A stretch of 45,803 nt of DNA from assembly GCA_017464745.1 (NCBI GenBank), contig JAFTYJ010000015.1, positions 1-45,803 on the forward strand. Reading direction: 5' to 3'. The translations under genes and the position numbers were made by a program. Source of the DNA: Rikenellaceae bacterium (GTDB lineage: Bacteria > Bacteroidota > Bacteroidia > Bacteroidales > Rikenellaceae). Shown one piece after another: positions 26,946-35,512 of the stretch. Numbering within the stretch: position 1 is the stretch's first letter; every line of letters begins with the position of its first letter. Below the pieces are notes generated by a model. The model did no database searches and was not told the DNA's origin. It worked only from the letters and a program-made list of their open reading frames with translations.

Positions 26946-27356
26946 TTAGATTTTGTTCATCACACTGCACGGGCAAGAGACAAGGACCTCGACACAGCGG
27001 TCAATGTCGCTCGGACGGATGACAACATTGGCACTATTACCCTCGGCAAAGGCATACATATACTCAATGAAAATACCTGCCTCGGTGAGATTGTCGAGAA
27101 TGGTCGAAAGTGCACCCGACACATTATCGCAACTGATGCATACCACATCAGTCAGCATCACAGCAAAACTCGCTTCACGCAAAACCTCAACCGCTTTATC
27201 GACCTCGGTTACAATCAGTCGAAGGATTCCGAAGTCGGTGGTTTCGGCCATACTGAACGCGTGCATATTGATATTGTTTTGGCCCAAAATTTTGGCTACT
27301 TCGTTGATGCGCCCCGATTTATTTTCGAGGAACACGGATAGTTGCTTGATAGTCAT
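26946..27356 (-). CDS. Double ACT-domain protein (amino-acid sensing)
   Basis: A 136-residue protein made of two ACT domains (about 1-68 and 69-136; first begins IKQLSVFLENKSGRINEVAKIL). ACT domains bind amino acids and control enzymes. It lies 15 bases after the phenylacetate-CoA ligase stop, so it probably responds to an aromatic amino acid and tunes this pathway. No catalytic domain is attached. Confidence 0.85.
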   Translation of the reverse strand: MTIKQLSVFLENKSGRINEVAKILGQNNINMHAFSMAETTDFGILRLIVTEVDKAVEVLREASFAVMLTDVVCISCDNVSGALSTILDNLTEAGIFIEYMYAFAEGNSANVVIRPSDIDRCVEVLVSCPCSVMNKI

Positions 27357-27371
27357 ATCGGTTGTGGTTTA

Positions 27372-28673
27372 TTATTTCAGAATTCGTTTATCGATTACGT
27401 GTTTGCCCTTACCTTGGCTACGCTCGATGCTGCCGGGCTCCATAAGTTTGATATCGGCGGCAATCGACAGCACACTTTTGAGGCGGTCGGCCAACATCTT
27501 CTTCATTGCAAGCATACGGCCAATATCGTCGTTGAAGAAGTCGCGACGTACCTCAACCTGAACTTGCAGCGTATCGAGGTTATTGACGCGGTCAACAACA
27601 AGCATATATTGGGGCTCAAACTCCTTCATTTCGAGAATTACGCTCTCGACTTGCGACGGGAACACATTGATACCGCGAATGATAAGCATATCGTCGCTAC
27701 GACCCGTAATACGGCCCATACGCACTGCCGTACGACCACACTCGCACTCGCCCGTCATCAGTGTACACAGGTCTTTGGTGCGGTAGCGCAACAACGGCAT
27801 ACCCTCTTTGGTAAGGGTGGTAAACACCAACTCTCCCTGCTCGCCATAGGGCAGTTGCTCCAAGGTATCGGGGTTGATGATTTCGGGATAGAAGTGGTCT
27901 TCACAGATGTGTGAGCCGTTTTGCATCTCACACTCATACGACACACCGGGGCCCATAATTTCGCTCAGGCCATAGAGGTTGAAACCTTTGAGTCCGAGGC
28001 GTTCCTCAATCTCGTGGCGCATATTCTCGGTCCAAGGCTCGGCACCAAAGGCACCCACACGAAGGCTTATATCCTTCTTCGAAAGGCCCATTTTTTCGAG
28101 CGTCTCGGCCAAATACAACGCATACGAAGGGGTACAAGCAATACCCGTAATTTTGAGGTCACGGATAAGGCGGATATGTTTTTCGGTGTTACCTGTCGAG
28201 GTGGGGATTACGGTTGCGCCGAGGTTCTCGACACCATAGTGAGCACCCAGACCTCCCGTAAACAGGCCATAGCCATAACTTACCGAAAAGGTGTCGTCAC
28301 GGGTAATACCATAGGCAGTCAAACAACGCGCCATAACCTCCGACCACACGGCCAAGTCCTTACGAGTATAACCCACAATCGTAGGGTTTCCCGTAGTACC
28401 CGACGAAGCGTGCACACGCACAATCTCCGAAGCAGGGGCGGCTTGAAGGCCATAGGGGTAGTTATCACGCAGGTCTTGTTTGGTTGTAAACGGCAATTTC
28501 ACGATGTCGTCAATGGTTTTGATGTCCTCGGGCGAGAGGTCCATCTCCTGCATCTTGTTGCGATAGAACGGAGTGTTATGGTACACATAGGTCACGAGTT
28601 TCTGCAAACGTTTGCTCTGCAAAGCGTGCATCTCGTCACGACTCATACACTCCTTATTGGGGTTCCAAATCAT
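27372..28673 (-). CDS. paaK: Phenylacetate-CoA ligase
   Basis: A 433-residue AMP-forming ligase that makes phenylacetyl-CoA (or another arylacetyl-CoA) from the acid, ATP and CoA. Key motifs: HASSGTTGNPT near residue 89 (ATP loop), YGLSEIMGPG near 234, YRTKDL near 300 and GRSDDMLIIRGINVFPSQVE near 330, the family's signature. Gene context with iorA, iorB and an aminotransferase suggests a link between arylacetates and aromatic amino acids in either direction. The 5' end of the gene is copied at 28855-28898 beyond an inserted repeat. Confidence 0.93.
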   Translation of the reverse strand: MIWNPNKECMSRDEMHALQSKRLQKLVTYVYHNTPFYRNKMQEMDLSPEDIKTIDDIVKLPFTTKQDLRDNYPYGLQAAPASEIVRVHASSGTTGNPTIVGYTRKDLAVWSEVMARCLTAYGITRDDTFSVSYGYGLFTGGLGAHYGVENLGATVIPTSTGNTEKHIRLIRDLKITGIACTPSYALYLAETLEKMGLSKKDISLRVGAFGAEPWTENMRHEIEERLGLKGFNLYGLSEIMGPGVSYECEMQNGSHICEDHFYPEIINPDTLEQLPYGEQGELVFTTLTKEGMPLLRYRTKDLCTLMTGECECGRTAVRMGRITGRSDDMLIIRGINVFPSQVESVILEMKEFEPQYMLVVDRVNNLDTLQVQVEVRRDFFNDDIGRMLAMKKMLADRLKSVLSIAADIKLMEPGSIERSQGKGKHVIDKRILK

Positions 28674-28699
28674 ATTTGTAAGTTTTTAGTTAGTTGCGT
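28656..28699. repeat. Direct repeat copy 1, covering the paaK start codon
   Basis: This 44-base segment spans the first codons of paaK (ATG at 28673) and its upstream sequence. It is repeated at 28855-28898 with one mismatch (43 of 44 identical), 199 bases away. Confidence 0.9.
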
Positions 28700-28742
28700 T
28701 TATCTTTATTTGGGGGCTGATTTGGACGGAGTGTATCTCGGG

Positions 28743-28834
28743 TTGGACCCTCCCCTAAATCCCCATTATCAAAGGCACACCTTTGATAATGATTCAGTGT
28801 TGGACCCTCCCCTAAATCCCCTCCTTGGAGGGGA
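28743..28834. repeat. Inserted repeat block with GGACCCTCCCCTAAATCCCC units and hairpins
   Basis: A 22-base unit ending CCTCCCCTAAATCCCC occurs at 28743-28764 and again at 28800-28821. Between them is an 11-bp hairpin (28765-28775 with 28780-28790), and after the second is an 8-bp hairpin (28817-28824 with 28827-28834). Similar C-rich repeats are common between genes in Bacteroidetes. It separates the two copies of the paaK start region. Confidence 0.75.
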
Positions 28835-28854
28835 CTTTTGTCGCTACGCTCCGC

Positions 28855-28898
28855 ATTGGGGCTCCAAATCATATTTGTAAGTTTTTAGTTAGTTGCGT
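28855..28898. repeat. Direct repeat copy 2, duplicate of the paaK start region
   Basis: This is the second copy of the 44-base segment at 28656-28699. On the minus strand it contains an ATG whose first codons (MIWSPN) resemble the paaK start (MIWNPN), so a short peptide frame begins here and runs to 28690. It is probably a remnant of duplication during repeat insertion, not a gene. Confidence 0.85.
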
Positions 28899-28911
28899 AA
28901 TTTTTTATTAT

Positions 28912-29154
28912 GTACTTTTTGAACGCTCAAAAAGTACCAAAAAACCGGCCGCAGACTGGCGGGTGAGAAACTACGTTTCTCTCAAATTGTCGGCAGGGGT
29001 GATTTTGTTCTTCTCTTTGCTTCGCTAACAAATCAAATAAGACTTCATCCGTGGATTTTATAACTCTCGCACTTATCCCACTTGTGGGATGGGTGCGGGA
29101 GTTAATCCCCCGGTCTGCGGGTCGTTTTTGGTTCTTTTGTCGATACAAAAGAAC
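28912..29154. repeat. MITE-like element with nested inverted repeats
   Basis: The left end is an 11-bp hairpin (28912-28922 with 28927-28937); the right end is a 10-bp hairpin (29131-29140 with 29145-29154). The two ends, each about 45-50 bases including CCGCAGACTGG and CCGGTCTGCGG, are imperfect inverted copies of each other. Inner hairpins also occur (for example ATCCCA/TGGGAT). No frame codes for a protein. It fills most of the gap between the aminotransferase stop (29163) and the paaK region. Confidence 0.7.
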
Positions 29155-29162
29155 AACCCCAA

Positions 29163-30467
29163 CTAATGGTCTGCCTTGAAGGCACGCATTCGTTCTTCCA
29201 TAACGTCGTAGAGGTCGTCGCGCATACGCGAGGTGCAGGCGCGGACGCCTTGTTGCTGGCTACCCGTGGTCGAGAGCGAGATACTGCTCACGCCATAGTA
29301 GAGCAACTCGCGCAGCAGTTCGCCACCCGACATATTGCCATAGCCGATGGTAAAGAAGAAACCGTCACCGACCTGCTCGGTAACATCGCGATCGTAGACG
29401 ATGTGGAAACCGTTGTCGGTGAATATCTTTTTCATACGTTCGGCACGTCGGGCATACTCGCGGGTATCCTCCACAAAGTTAATCTTGCCCTCGGTTGCAA
29501 GTCTGAGCATCTCGGCATAGGCATATTGTGTCGAGGCGGTGCAACCCGAGGTTATCATATAGAGGATTGAGGCTACGAGTGTTTGGCCGAACACACCAGC
29601 GTCGTTGTAACGTTGTGCAAGTGCGGGGTAGTGTTGGTCGTAGAGTTTGTCGCTGATACCCAGCAGCGCCATACGCTGACCTGCATAACTGAATATTTTG
29701 GACGACGACAACATCAGTATATAGTTGTCGGTATAGTGTGCCACGGTAGGCGCATAGGGTGGCTCAAAGGGGTGTCCCAAATCGCGACGGAAATCCATAC
29801 AGAAGTAGGCCAAATCCTCCATAACCACAACATCATACTTGGTAGCCAACTCGCCAATAATTTGGAGTTCGCTCTCCTCCAAGCATATCCACGCAGGGTT
29901 GTTGGGGTTGGAGTAAACAATAGCGGCGATATCGCCCTCCGAGAGCATCTCTTCGAGTTTGGCGCGAAGTGCCTGGCCGCGATACTTATATATGTCGAAC
30001 TCGCGCCACTCGACGCCTATCACTCGCAGTTGCGACTTTTGAATCGGGAATCCGGGGTCGATAAACAGCACTTTGTTCTTGCCCGTGATGCGCTGAGTAC
30101 AGGCGATAAACGAGCCATAGGAGCCCGCTACGCTACCCACGGTGGGCACACACGCGCGTTCCGAAATATCGACATTGAGAAAAGCCTTGATAAACCTTGC
30201 GGCTTGGGTTTTGAGTTCGGGAACGCCCGCTGCGGCAGGGTATTGCGAGCCTACGCCACGGTCCAAAGCGGCCTTCTCGGCCTCAACACCAAAGTGATTG
30301 ACGGGCAGACCCGGCGAGCCTTGGTCCATACGGATGAAGGGTATTCCGGTCTTTTGTTCGAGATATTGCGCCACCAGCAGTACCTCACCGATTGTGGCTC
30401 TCGACAGGTCGGCAACGTGCAATTCTCGGGTGGCTTGTTCTACCAACTCTTCGCTAAAAATCTTCAT
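29163..30467 (-). CDS. PLP-dependent aminotransferase (class I/II fold)
   Basis: A 434-residue fold-type I aminotransferase. YSNPNNPAW near residue 187 and SSSKIFSYAGQR near 258 (Lys is the Schiff-base residue) are clear. The start at 30467 is preferred because it lies 4 bases after the iorB stop; a longer start at 30551 would lie inside iorB. Next to iorA/iorB and paaK, it probably interconverts an aromatic amino acid and its arylpyruvate. It could accept other amino acids; specificity is not visible. Confidence 0.88.
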   Translation of the reverse strand: MKIFSEELVEQATRELHVADLSRATIGEVLLVAQYLEQKTGIPFIRMDQGSPGLPVNHFGVEAEKAALDRGVGSQYPAAAGVPELKTQAARFIKAFLNVDISERACVPTVGSVAGSYGSFIACTQRITGKNKVLFIDPGFPIQKSQLRVIGVEWREFDIYKYRGQALRAKLEEMLSEGDIAAIVYSNPNNPAWICLEESELQIIGELATKYDVVVMEDLAYFCMDFRRDLGHPFEPPYAPTVAHYTDNYILMLSSSKIFSYAGQRMALLGISDKLYDQHYPALAQRYNDAGVFGQTLVASILYMITSGCTASTQYAYAEMLRLATEGKINFVEDTREYARRAERMKKIFTDNGFHIVYDRDVTEQVGDGFFFTIGYGNMSGGELLRELLYYGVSSISLSTTGSQQQGVRACTSRMRDDLYDVMEERMRAFKADH

Positions 30468-30471
30468 AACG

Positions 30472-31050
30472 TTACTCGGCTGCTTTAACTCCCAATTCAA
30501 AGGCTTGCAGGTTGGCCTCAACCACCGCCTCGCCTTTCGACTTAAATACATTTGCTATGCTTTGGCGCAGTTGGTCGGCCGTCAGCACTCCGAGGTATCG
30601 GGCTGCCATACCGAGCAGCACCACATTGGCACTCTTGGCAAAACCACCATCCTTGGCCATATCCTCAATAGGCAGAGCCGTAACATTGGGCAGTGATTGG
30701 AGTTCCTGCATCAGTGCCTGCTCGTCGGGATAGTTGGGAATGTTTTTGAAAGGAGTTGACGAGGTTATAATTTTACCCTTGCTATTCAGGCAGGCCACAT
30801 ATCTCAGAGCCTCCATCGGCTCCATCGAGATAATCATATCGGCCTGGCCCTCACGAATCAAATCGGAGTAGATAGGCTCGGTCGAGAGTCGCAGATTGGA
30901 TTGCACATCGCCTCCGCGTTGGCTCATACCGTGCACCTCGGCTTGTTTGAGATACAGACCCACAGTAGCGGCTGCATCACCTATGATAGTGGCAATGGTG
31001 AGGATACCTTGACCTCCCACGCCCGCCAGAATTATATCTATTTTATTCAT
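30472..31050 (-). CDS. iorB: Indolepyruvate oxidoreductase subunit beta
   Basis: A 192-residue gamma-type subunit of 2-oxoacid:ferredoxin oxidoreductase. ILAGVGGQGILT at the start and HGMSQRGGDVQSNLR near residue 41 are the family signatures. With IorA it decarboxylates arylpyruvates to arylacetyl-CoA while reducing ferredoxin, or runs in reverse. Its ATG overlaps the iorA stop by 8 bases (ATGAATAA), which decides the start at 31050 over an upstream one at 31275. Confidence 0.92.
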   Translation of the reverse strand: MNKIDIILAGVGGQGILTIATIIGDAAATVGLYLKQAEVHGMSQRGGDVQSNLRLSTEPIYSDLIREGQADMIISMEPMEALRYVACLNSKGKIITSSTPFKNIPNYPDEQALMQELQSLPNVTALPIEDMAKDGGFAKSANVVLLGMAARYLGVLTADQLRQSIANVFKSKGEAVVEANLQAFELGVKAAE

Positions 31051-32641
31051 TTTTAGCGGCTCTTTTTTGTCGAAGTTTGCGATTGAGGGTTTGGATGCAC
31101 TCGCGGCGCGGGATGATAACCGACACACCACGGTACTCAATCTCTTGACGGATGATATTGGTAATCTCCTCCATATTTTTGGCAATCGGCACCACAACGT
31201 GCAGGTGCTCGGGCTCAACGCCAAGACCCAGACAGATAGCCTCAAACTTGGAGGTTCCGGCCGAATCCTGTCCACCCGTCATAGCGGTTGTAAGGTTATC
31301 CGAGATTACCACCGTGATATTTGCTTTGTCGTTTACGGCATCGAGCAGGCCCGTCATACCCGAGTGGGTGAAGGTCGAATCGCCAATCACAGCAATGGCG
31401 GGATAGACACCTGCATCGGCGGCACCCTTGGCCATAGTAATCGATGCACCCATATCCACGCAACTGTCAATGGCACGGAACGGAGGAAGTGCGCCCAACG
31501 TGTAGCAACCAATATCGCCAAAGATTCGGGCATTAGGATACTCGGCGGCCACTTGGTTGAGTGCATTATACACATCGCGGTGTCCGCAACCCTGACACAA
31601 GGCGGGCGGACGAGCCACAACATTTTGAGCCGCGGCATAGGGCTGTTCGGACACTCGGCCCAAAGCCACACCTACATTGTCGGGGGTAAGTTCGCCCATA
31701 CGGGGCAGGTCGCCTGTCAGTCGGCCACGCAGGGGATAGTCGGCACCAACCATACCTGCAACCAACTCTTCGACCAGTGGTTGTCCATCCTCGGCCACAA
31801 GCAACTCTTCGCAACGAGCCGCCAAAGCCTTGATTTGAGCCTCGGGGAGCGGATATTGAGAAACCTTCAAAACGGCCACATCGTCATCCTCAGAGAGGTT
31901 TTCCATCACATAGTTATAGGCGATACCGCACGCCACAACGCCAAGTTTGGCACGTCCCTCGGCGCCCACGCACTTGTTGTAGGGCGAACTCTCGGATGAA
32001 GCTACAAACGAGGGTTGTTTGGCCACCAGCGACGCATATTGGCGACGCGCATTGGCGGGCAACAGCACCCAATGAGTGCGTTCGGTTTCGGGATTGAGCA
32101 TATTTTGCGCCACGGGGGCTTGGGCTTCAACGCCTGCACGCGAGTGTGCCAAGCGAGTGACAACACGCATCAACACAGGAACTTTCAACTGCTCCGAGAG
32201 CGTAAAGGCGTAGGTCATCATATCGTAGGCCTCTTGTTGCGACGAGGGCTCCAAAATGGGAATCATCGCAAAGCGGCCATAGAAACGCGAGTCCTGCTCG
32301 TTTTGCGACGAGTGCATCGAGGGGTCGTCGGCGGCCAGCACCACCAAACCACCATTCACGCCCGTAATAGCCGAATTGACAAATGCATCGGCGGCCACGT
32401 TCATTCCGACGTGTTTCATACACACCAGAGCGCGTTTGCCGGCATACGACATACCGAGAGCGGCCTCCATAGCGGTCTTTTCGTTGGTACACCAGCGGCT
32501 TCGCACTTCGGGAGCGTGCGTCTGTATGAACTCCGTGATTTCGGTCGAGGGGGTTCCGGGATAGGCATAGACTCCGCTTATGCCGGCATCTATTGCACCC
32601 AGGGCAATAGCCTCATCACCCAAAAGAAGTTTTCTTTTCAT
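31043..32641 (-). CDS. iorA: Indolepyruvate oxidoreductase subunit alpha, no ferredoxin domain
   Basis: A 532-residue protein. Residues about 1-190 are the pyrimidine-binding domain (YPGTPSTEITEF, MKHVGMNVAADAF). Residues about 345-500 are the thiamine-diphosphate domain (LCQGCGHRDVY, GDIGCYTLG, GDSTFTHSG). Many archaeal and bacterial IorA proteins continue into a C-terminal domain with two [4Fe-4S] clusters; this one ends soon after PRRECIQTLNRK, with no Cys-rich tail. Electrons must therefore leave by a separate protein or route. It is the second gene after the nitrilase. Confidence 0.92.
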   Translation of the reverse strand: MKRKLLLGDEAIALGAIDAGISGVYAYPGTPSTEITEFIQTHAPEVRSRWCTNEKTAMEAALGMSYAGKRALVCMKHVGMNVAADAFVNSAITGVNGGLVVLAADDPSMHSSQNEQDSRFYGRFAMIPILEPSSQQEAYDMMTYAFTLSEQLKVPVLMRVVTRLAHSRAGVEAQAPVAQNMLNPETERTHWVLLPANARRQYASLVAKQPSFVASSESSPYNKCVGAEGRAKLGVVACGIAYNYVMENLSEDDDVAVLKVSQYPLPEAQIKALAARCEELLVAEDGQPLVEELVAGMVGADYPLRGRLTGDLPRMGELTPDNVGVALGRVSEQPYAAAQNVVARPPALCQGCGHRDVYNALNQVAAEYPNARIFGDIGCYTLGALPPFRAIDSCVDMGASITMAKGAADAGVYPAIAVIGDSTFTHSGMTGLLDAVNDKANITVVISDNLTTAMTGGQDSAGTSKFEAICLGLGVEPEHLHVVVPIAKNMEEITNIIRQEIEYRGVSVIIPRRECIQTLNRKLRQKRAAKNE

Positions 32642-32664
32642 AGGTATTGTGTTCGGATAAGTAG

Positions 32665-33432
32665 TTATTCGTTTATCAGGTCAAAGTCCTCGGCATCGTT
32701 CAGCACGGGGAATTTTTGGCGGAACTCGTCGAGCACGGTCATATCTACCTCGGCGGTGGCTTCGCACTCGGTATTGTCGGCACACGACGCAAGCACTCGG
32801 CCATAGGGGTCAATAATCACACTGCCACCCGAGTATTGGCACGCAGGGTCACTCCCCACACGATTGACTCCTGCAACGTAGCATTGGTTTTCGATAGCAC
32901 GCGCCACCAAAAGCGAACTCCACGCAGCAACCCTTGGCGTAGGCCAACTTGCAACGTAGAGTATCATATCGTAGTCGCCACGGTTGCGCGCCCACACGGG
33001 GAAACGCAAGTCATAGCACACTTCCAACAAGATTCGGACACCGCACCACTCGACAATCTTACGTTCCGTACCTGCGGTATAGCGCAGGTGCTCGCCACCA
33101 TAGGTAAACAGGTGACGTTTGTCGTACCACTCAACGCTACCCGAGGGTTTGACAAAGTAGAAACGGTTGTAATAGTGTTCGCCGTCGGTCACTGCCACAC
33201 TGCCTGCGATTGCTGCCGAGGTTTGTGCGGCCTTACGGCGCATCCACTGCAAGGTGGGGCTATCAAGGCTCTCGGCCACACCCTCGGGTGCAACACAAAA
33301 GCCCGTCGAGAACATCTCGGGAAGTACATAAAGGTCGGCACCGGGGTTACGGTCTATGGCCTGATTAGCCCGCTCGATATTCTGTTCGGGGGCGGCCCAC
33401 ACTATGTCGCGTTGTAGGATTGTAACTCTCAT
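32665..33432 (-). CDS. Carbon-nitrogen hydrolase, omega-amidase (YafV/Nit2)-like
   Basis: A 255-residue nitrilase-fold protein with the Glu-Lys-Cys triad: LPEMFSTGF (Glu near 41), YDKRHLF (Lys near 108) and LEVCYDLRFP (Cys near 140). The family cleaves omega-amides such as 2-oxoglutaramate, often paired with transaminases, which fits the aminotransferase in the same unit. The start MRVTILQ at 33432 is chosen because the longer start at 33453 lies inside a promoter-like TATATTTG (33451-33458). Confidence 0.87.
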   Translation of the reverse strand: MRVTILQRDIVWAAPEQNIERANQAIDRNPGADLYVLPEMFSTGFCVAPEGVAESLDSPTLQWMRRKAAQTSAAIAGSVAVTDGEHYYNRFYFVKPSGSVEWYDKRHLFTYGGEHLRYTAGTERKIVEWCGVRILLEVCYDLRFPVWARNRGDYDMILYVASWPTPRVAAWSSLLVARAIENQCYVAGVNRVGSDPACQYSGGSVIIDPYGRVLASCADNTECEATAEVDMTVLDEFRQKFPVLNDAEDFDLINE

Positions 33433-33450
33433 TATATCTGCTTTGAAAGA

Positions 33451-33458
33451 CAAATATA
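33451..33458 (-). promoter_or_regulatory. Candidate -7 promoter element for the nitrilase-ior unit
   Basis: TATATTTG on the minus strand matches TAnnTTTG. No convincing -33 TTTG lies 19-20 bases upstream. It would start transcription only about 12 bases before the ATG at 33432. Confidence 0.4.
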
Positions 33459-33513
33459 CAAATTATAGACGAAAATCCTACACGCGCGCTATATTTTGGT
33501 TACGGGGAGGGTG

Positions 33514-34650
33514 TTACTCCGCCAACTTTTCGACCACGATTTCGAAGTTGTCGTAGTCGGCAGTACGCCAAGCAAGGTGGCTGGTGCGGGGCGACACTGC
33601 AAACAGCGGCGAGAAGGTACGCACACCGATAGTTTTGCCGTCGGGACGGAATTCGAGGATACGCACCCAGCCATCTCCACCATTACCAAACCAACTACCG
33701 TCGGCTTGTTGGGAGTTGAACATCATCTGCGGAACGACACGTCCGTCGTCGGCCTTATCTTCGAGGTATTGGCAGGTGTAGCGATAGTCCACGTCGCCAC
33801 CACCCTCGGCAATTTTGGGAGGCAGACCCGTGTGGCCGCACAACACCATACAGATATTCTTCGAGGGATAGACCAACTTTTTCCACATATCCTCGGCCCA
33901 ATTGCAGGGGCGCACTTTGTAGCCCTCTTTGCGGATTCGGGTGCCATCGTCGTCGAGCCACGAGTGGATAAGGATTATAACGCGGTGATTACAGTAGCGT
34001 TTGGATTCGATAAGTTTTTGCGCCCACTCGATAGCCTCATCACGAGGTGCAAACTCAAAGGTCAAAATAAGCAACTTGCCCCACGCATCGTCTACAAACT
34101 CATAAGCCGAGTTCTCCATAGTGTGAACACCCTGATAATTGGCACAGGTCGAAACCAGCGTACGCTCAAAGCATACGTTACGTTCGGGATAGATGTATTC
34201 GGGAGCGAGTGTATAGCGTGTTTCGGCCGACACATAGCCAATATCGTGGTTACCTTGTGCCACAACATAGGGGATGCGGTTGTCAAGGCGGCTGAGGCCA
34301 CGCGACACCGACTCCCATTGTTGGCGACTCGTTTGGTTGCCGCTATATGCACTCGGGCGACCCTCCGAAATCAATTTATTGTTCTGTTCGACCATATCGC
34401 CCGTAAAGAGTGCAGCCTTAATATTCAGTGCATCGATATTGTGGGCAATCCACGCCGTTTGCAACTCAAACAGCGGTTGATTTACATCGAACTTGGAGTA
34501 GGTCTGCGGGTCGGGAACCATAATCATCGAGAACGAGCCCTCGACCTGCATTGTAGGCAGCAGCGAGGTTTGGGGCGATCCGGCAGGGTTCTTGGCGGTG
34601 GCAGCCGACACCATCAACAGTGTCGCCGCAAGGGTCAGGAAGCGTTTCAT
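33514..34650 (-). CDS. Secreted calcineurin-like metallophosphoesterase
   Basis: A 378-residue protein with a signal peptide (MKRFLTLAATLLMVSAATA). The metal-binding motifs are present in order: VPDPQTYS near residue 45, TGDMVEQNN near 87, AQGNHD near 137, IHSWLDD near 230 and CGHTGLP near 272. It is periplasmic or secreted. It begins 24 bases after the HAD phosphatase stop in the glycerol-3-phosphate operon, so it may release glycerol phosphate or phosphate from an outside phosphoester; this is inferred from position. Confidence 0.87.
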   Translation of the reverse strand: MKRFLTLAATLLMVSAATAKNPAGSPQTSLLPTMQVEGSFSMIMVPDPQTYSKFDVNQPLFELQTAWIAHNIDALNIKAALFTGDMVEQNNKLISEGRPSAYSGNQTSRQQWESVSRGLSRLDNRIPYVVAQGNHDIGYVSAETRYTLAPEYIYPERNVCFERTLVSTCANYQGVHTMENSAYEFVDDAWGKLLILTFEFAPRDEAIEWAQKLIESKRYCNHRVIILIHSWLDDDGTRIRKEGYKVRPCNWAEDMWKKLVYPSKNICMVLCGHTGLPPKIAEGGGDVDYRYTCQYLEDKADDGRVVPQMMFNSQQADGSWFGNGGDGWVRILEFRPDGKTIGVRTFSPLFAVSPRTSHLAWRTADYDNFEIVVEKLAE

Positions 34651-34674
34651 ATCCTTGGATTTTGAGTGGATTAA

Positions 34675-35508
34675 CTAATTATTTTGCACCTCTTCGAGCA
34701 TATCTCCCAACTCGCCGATATTGGCAACGATGATGTCGGGAAGATTGGGTGCCGATTGTGCTACTTCGAGGGTTGTTTCGCCCGACAGCACAAGAACTCC
34801 CACCGCGCCTGCATTTTGGGCCATTGCGATGTCGGTATAGATGCGGTCACCCACCATTGCGATTTGGTCGGGTTGGAGTTGTTTTTGTTGGAGGATGCCA
34901 ATTAGCATATTGGGGTCGGGTTTACCCAGCGTGATGTCGGGACGGCGACCCGTGGCGTGTTCCAAGCATTTGCAAATCGAGCCACAATCGACAAGCACGG
35001 TCGGCAGGTTGGTCGGGCACACCTTGTCGGGGTTGGTGGCGATATAGGGAATACCTTGCGAAATCCACCACGCAGCACGGCACAGACGCGAGTAGGTCAA
35101 TGTAAGGTCGAACGCAGCGACAATCAGGTCGGGAACATCGTCGGCATCGTCGGCCGTTGACACAAAGCCCGCCTTCTCGAACTGCGAAATCATACTCGGA
35201 GTTCCAAGCAGGAACAGACGACGTGCTTCGGGGTAGTGTGCCTTGATGTAGTCGATGGTGGCCACAGTGGTGGTATACATCTCCTCTTCGGTGGCGTGGA
35301 TACCCATTCGCTCCAACTTTTGGAGGTAGTCATCCAGCGATTTGGAGGGGTTGTTGGTCAGAAACGAGTACGAGATGTTCAGTCGTTTGAGTTTTTCGAG
35401 AAACGGGATGGTATAGGGGAACAGCGAGTCACCCATATAGATTGTACCATCCATATCGAGTGCAACGTGTTTGATGCGTGCCAATTTATTCTTTGTAGCA
35501 GTATCCAT
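34675..35508 (-). CDS. HAD-superfamily phosphatase (NagD-like, class IIA)
   Basis: A 277-residue HAD hydrolase with DMDGTIY (nucleophile Asp near residue 18), SFLTNNPS (motif II), LGKPDPNM (motif III Lys) and MVGDRIYTDI (motif IV). NagD/phosphoglycolate-type members dephosphorylate small sugar or glycerol phosphates. It lies 4 bases after glpT, so glycerol-3-phosphate or a related compound is a fair guess. The start at 35508 is preferred; one at 35532 would overlap glpT. Confidence 0.88.
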   Translation of the reverse strand: MDTATKNKLARIKHVALDMDGTIYMGDSLFPYTIPFLEKLKRLNISYSFLTNNPSKSLDDYLQKLERMGIHATEEEMYTTTVATIDYIKAHYPEARRLFLLGTPSMISQFEKAGFVSTADDADDVPDLIVAAFDLTLTYSRLCRAAWWISQGIPYIATNPDKVCPTNLPTVLVDCGSICKCLEHATGRRPDITLGKPDPNMLIGILQQKQLQPDQIAMVGDRIYTDIAMAQNAGAVGVLVLSGETTLEVAQSAPNLPDIIVANIGELGDMLEEVQNN

Positions 35509-35512
35509 CGCG

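Noticed and set aside
28690..28872. 60-codon minus-strand frame starting MIWSPN
   Set aside because: It begins in the duplicated paaK start and reads through C-rich repeats, giving repeated DLGEGPT peptides; it is a by-product of the duplication.
28912..29154. Insertion sequence with transposase
   Set aside because: Terminal inverted repeats are present but no coding frame for a transposase exists.
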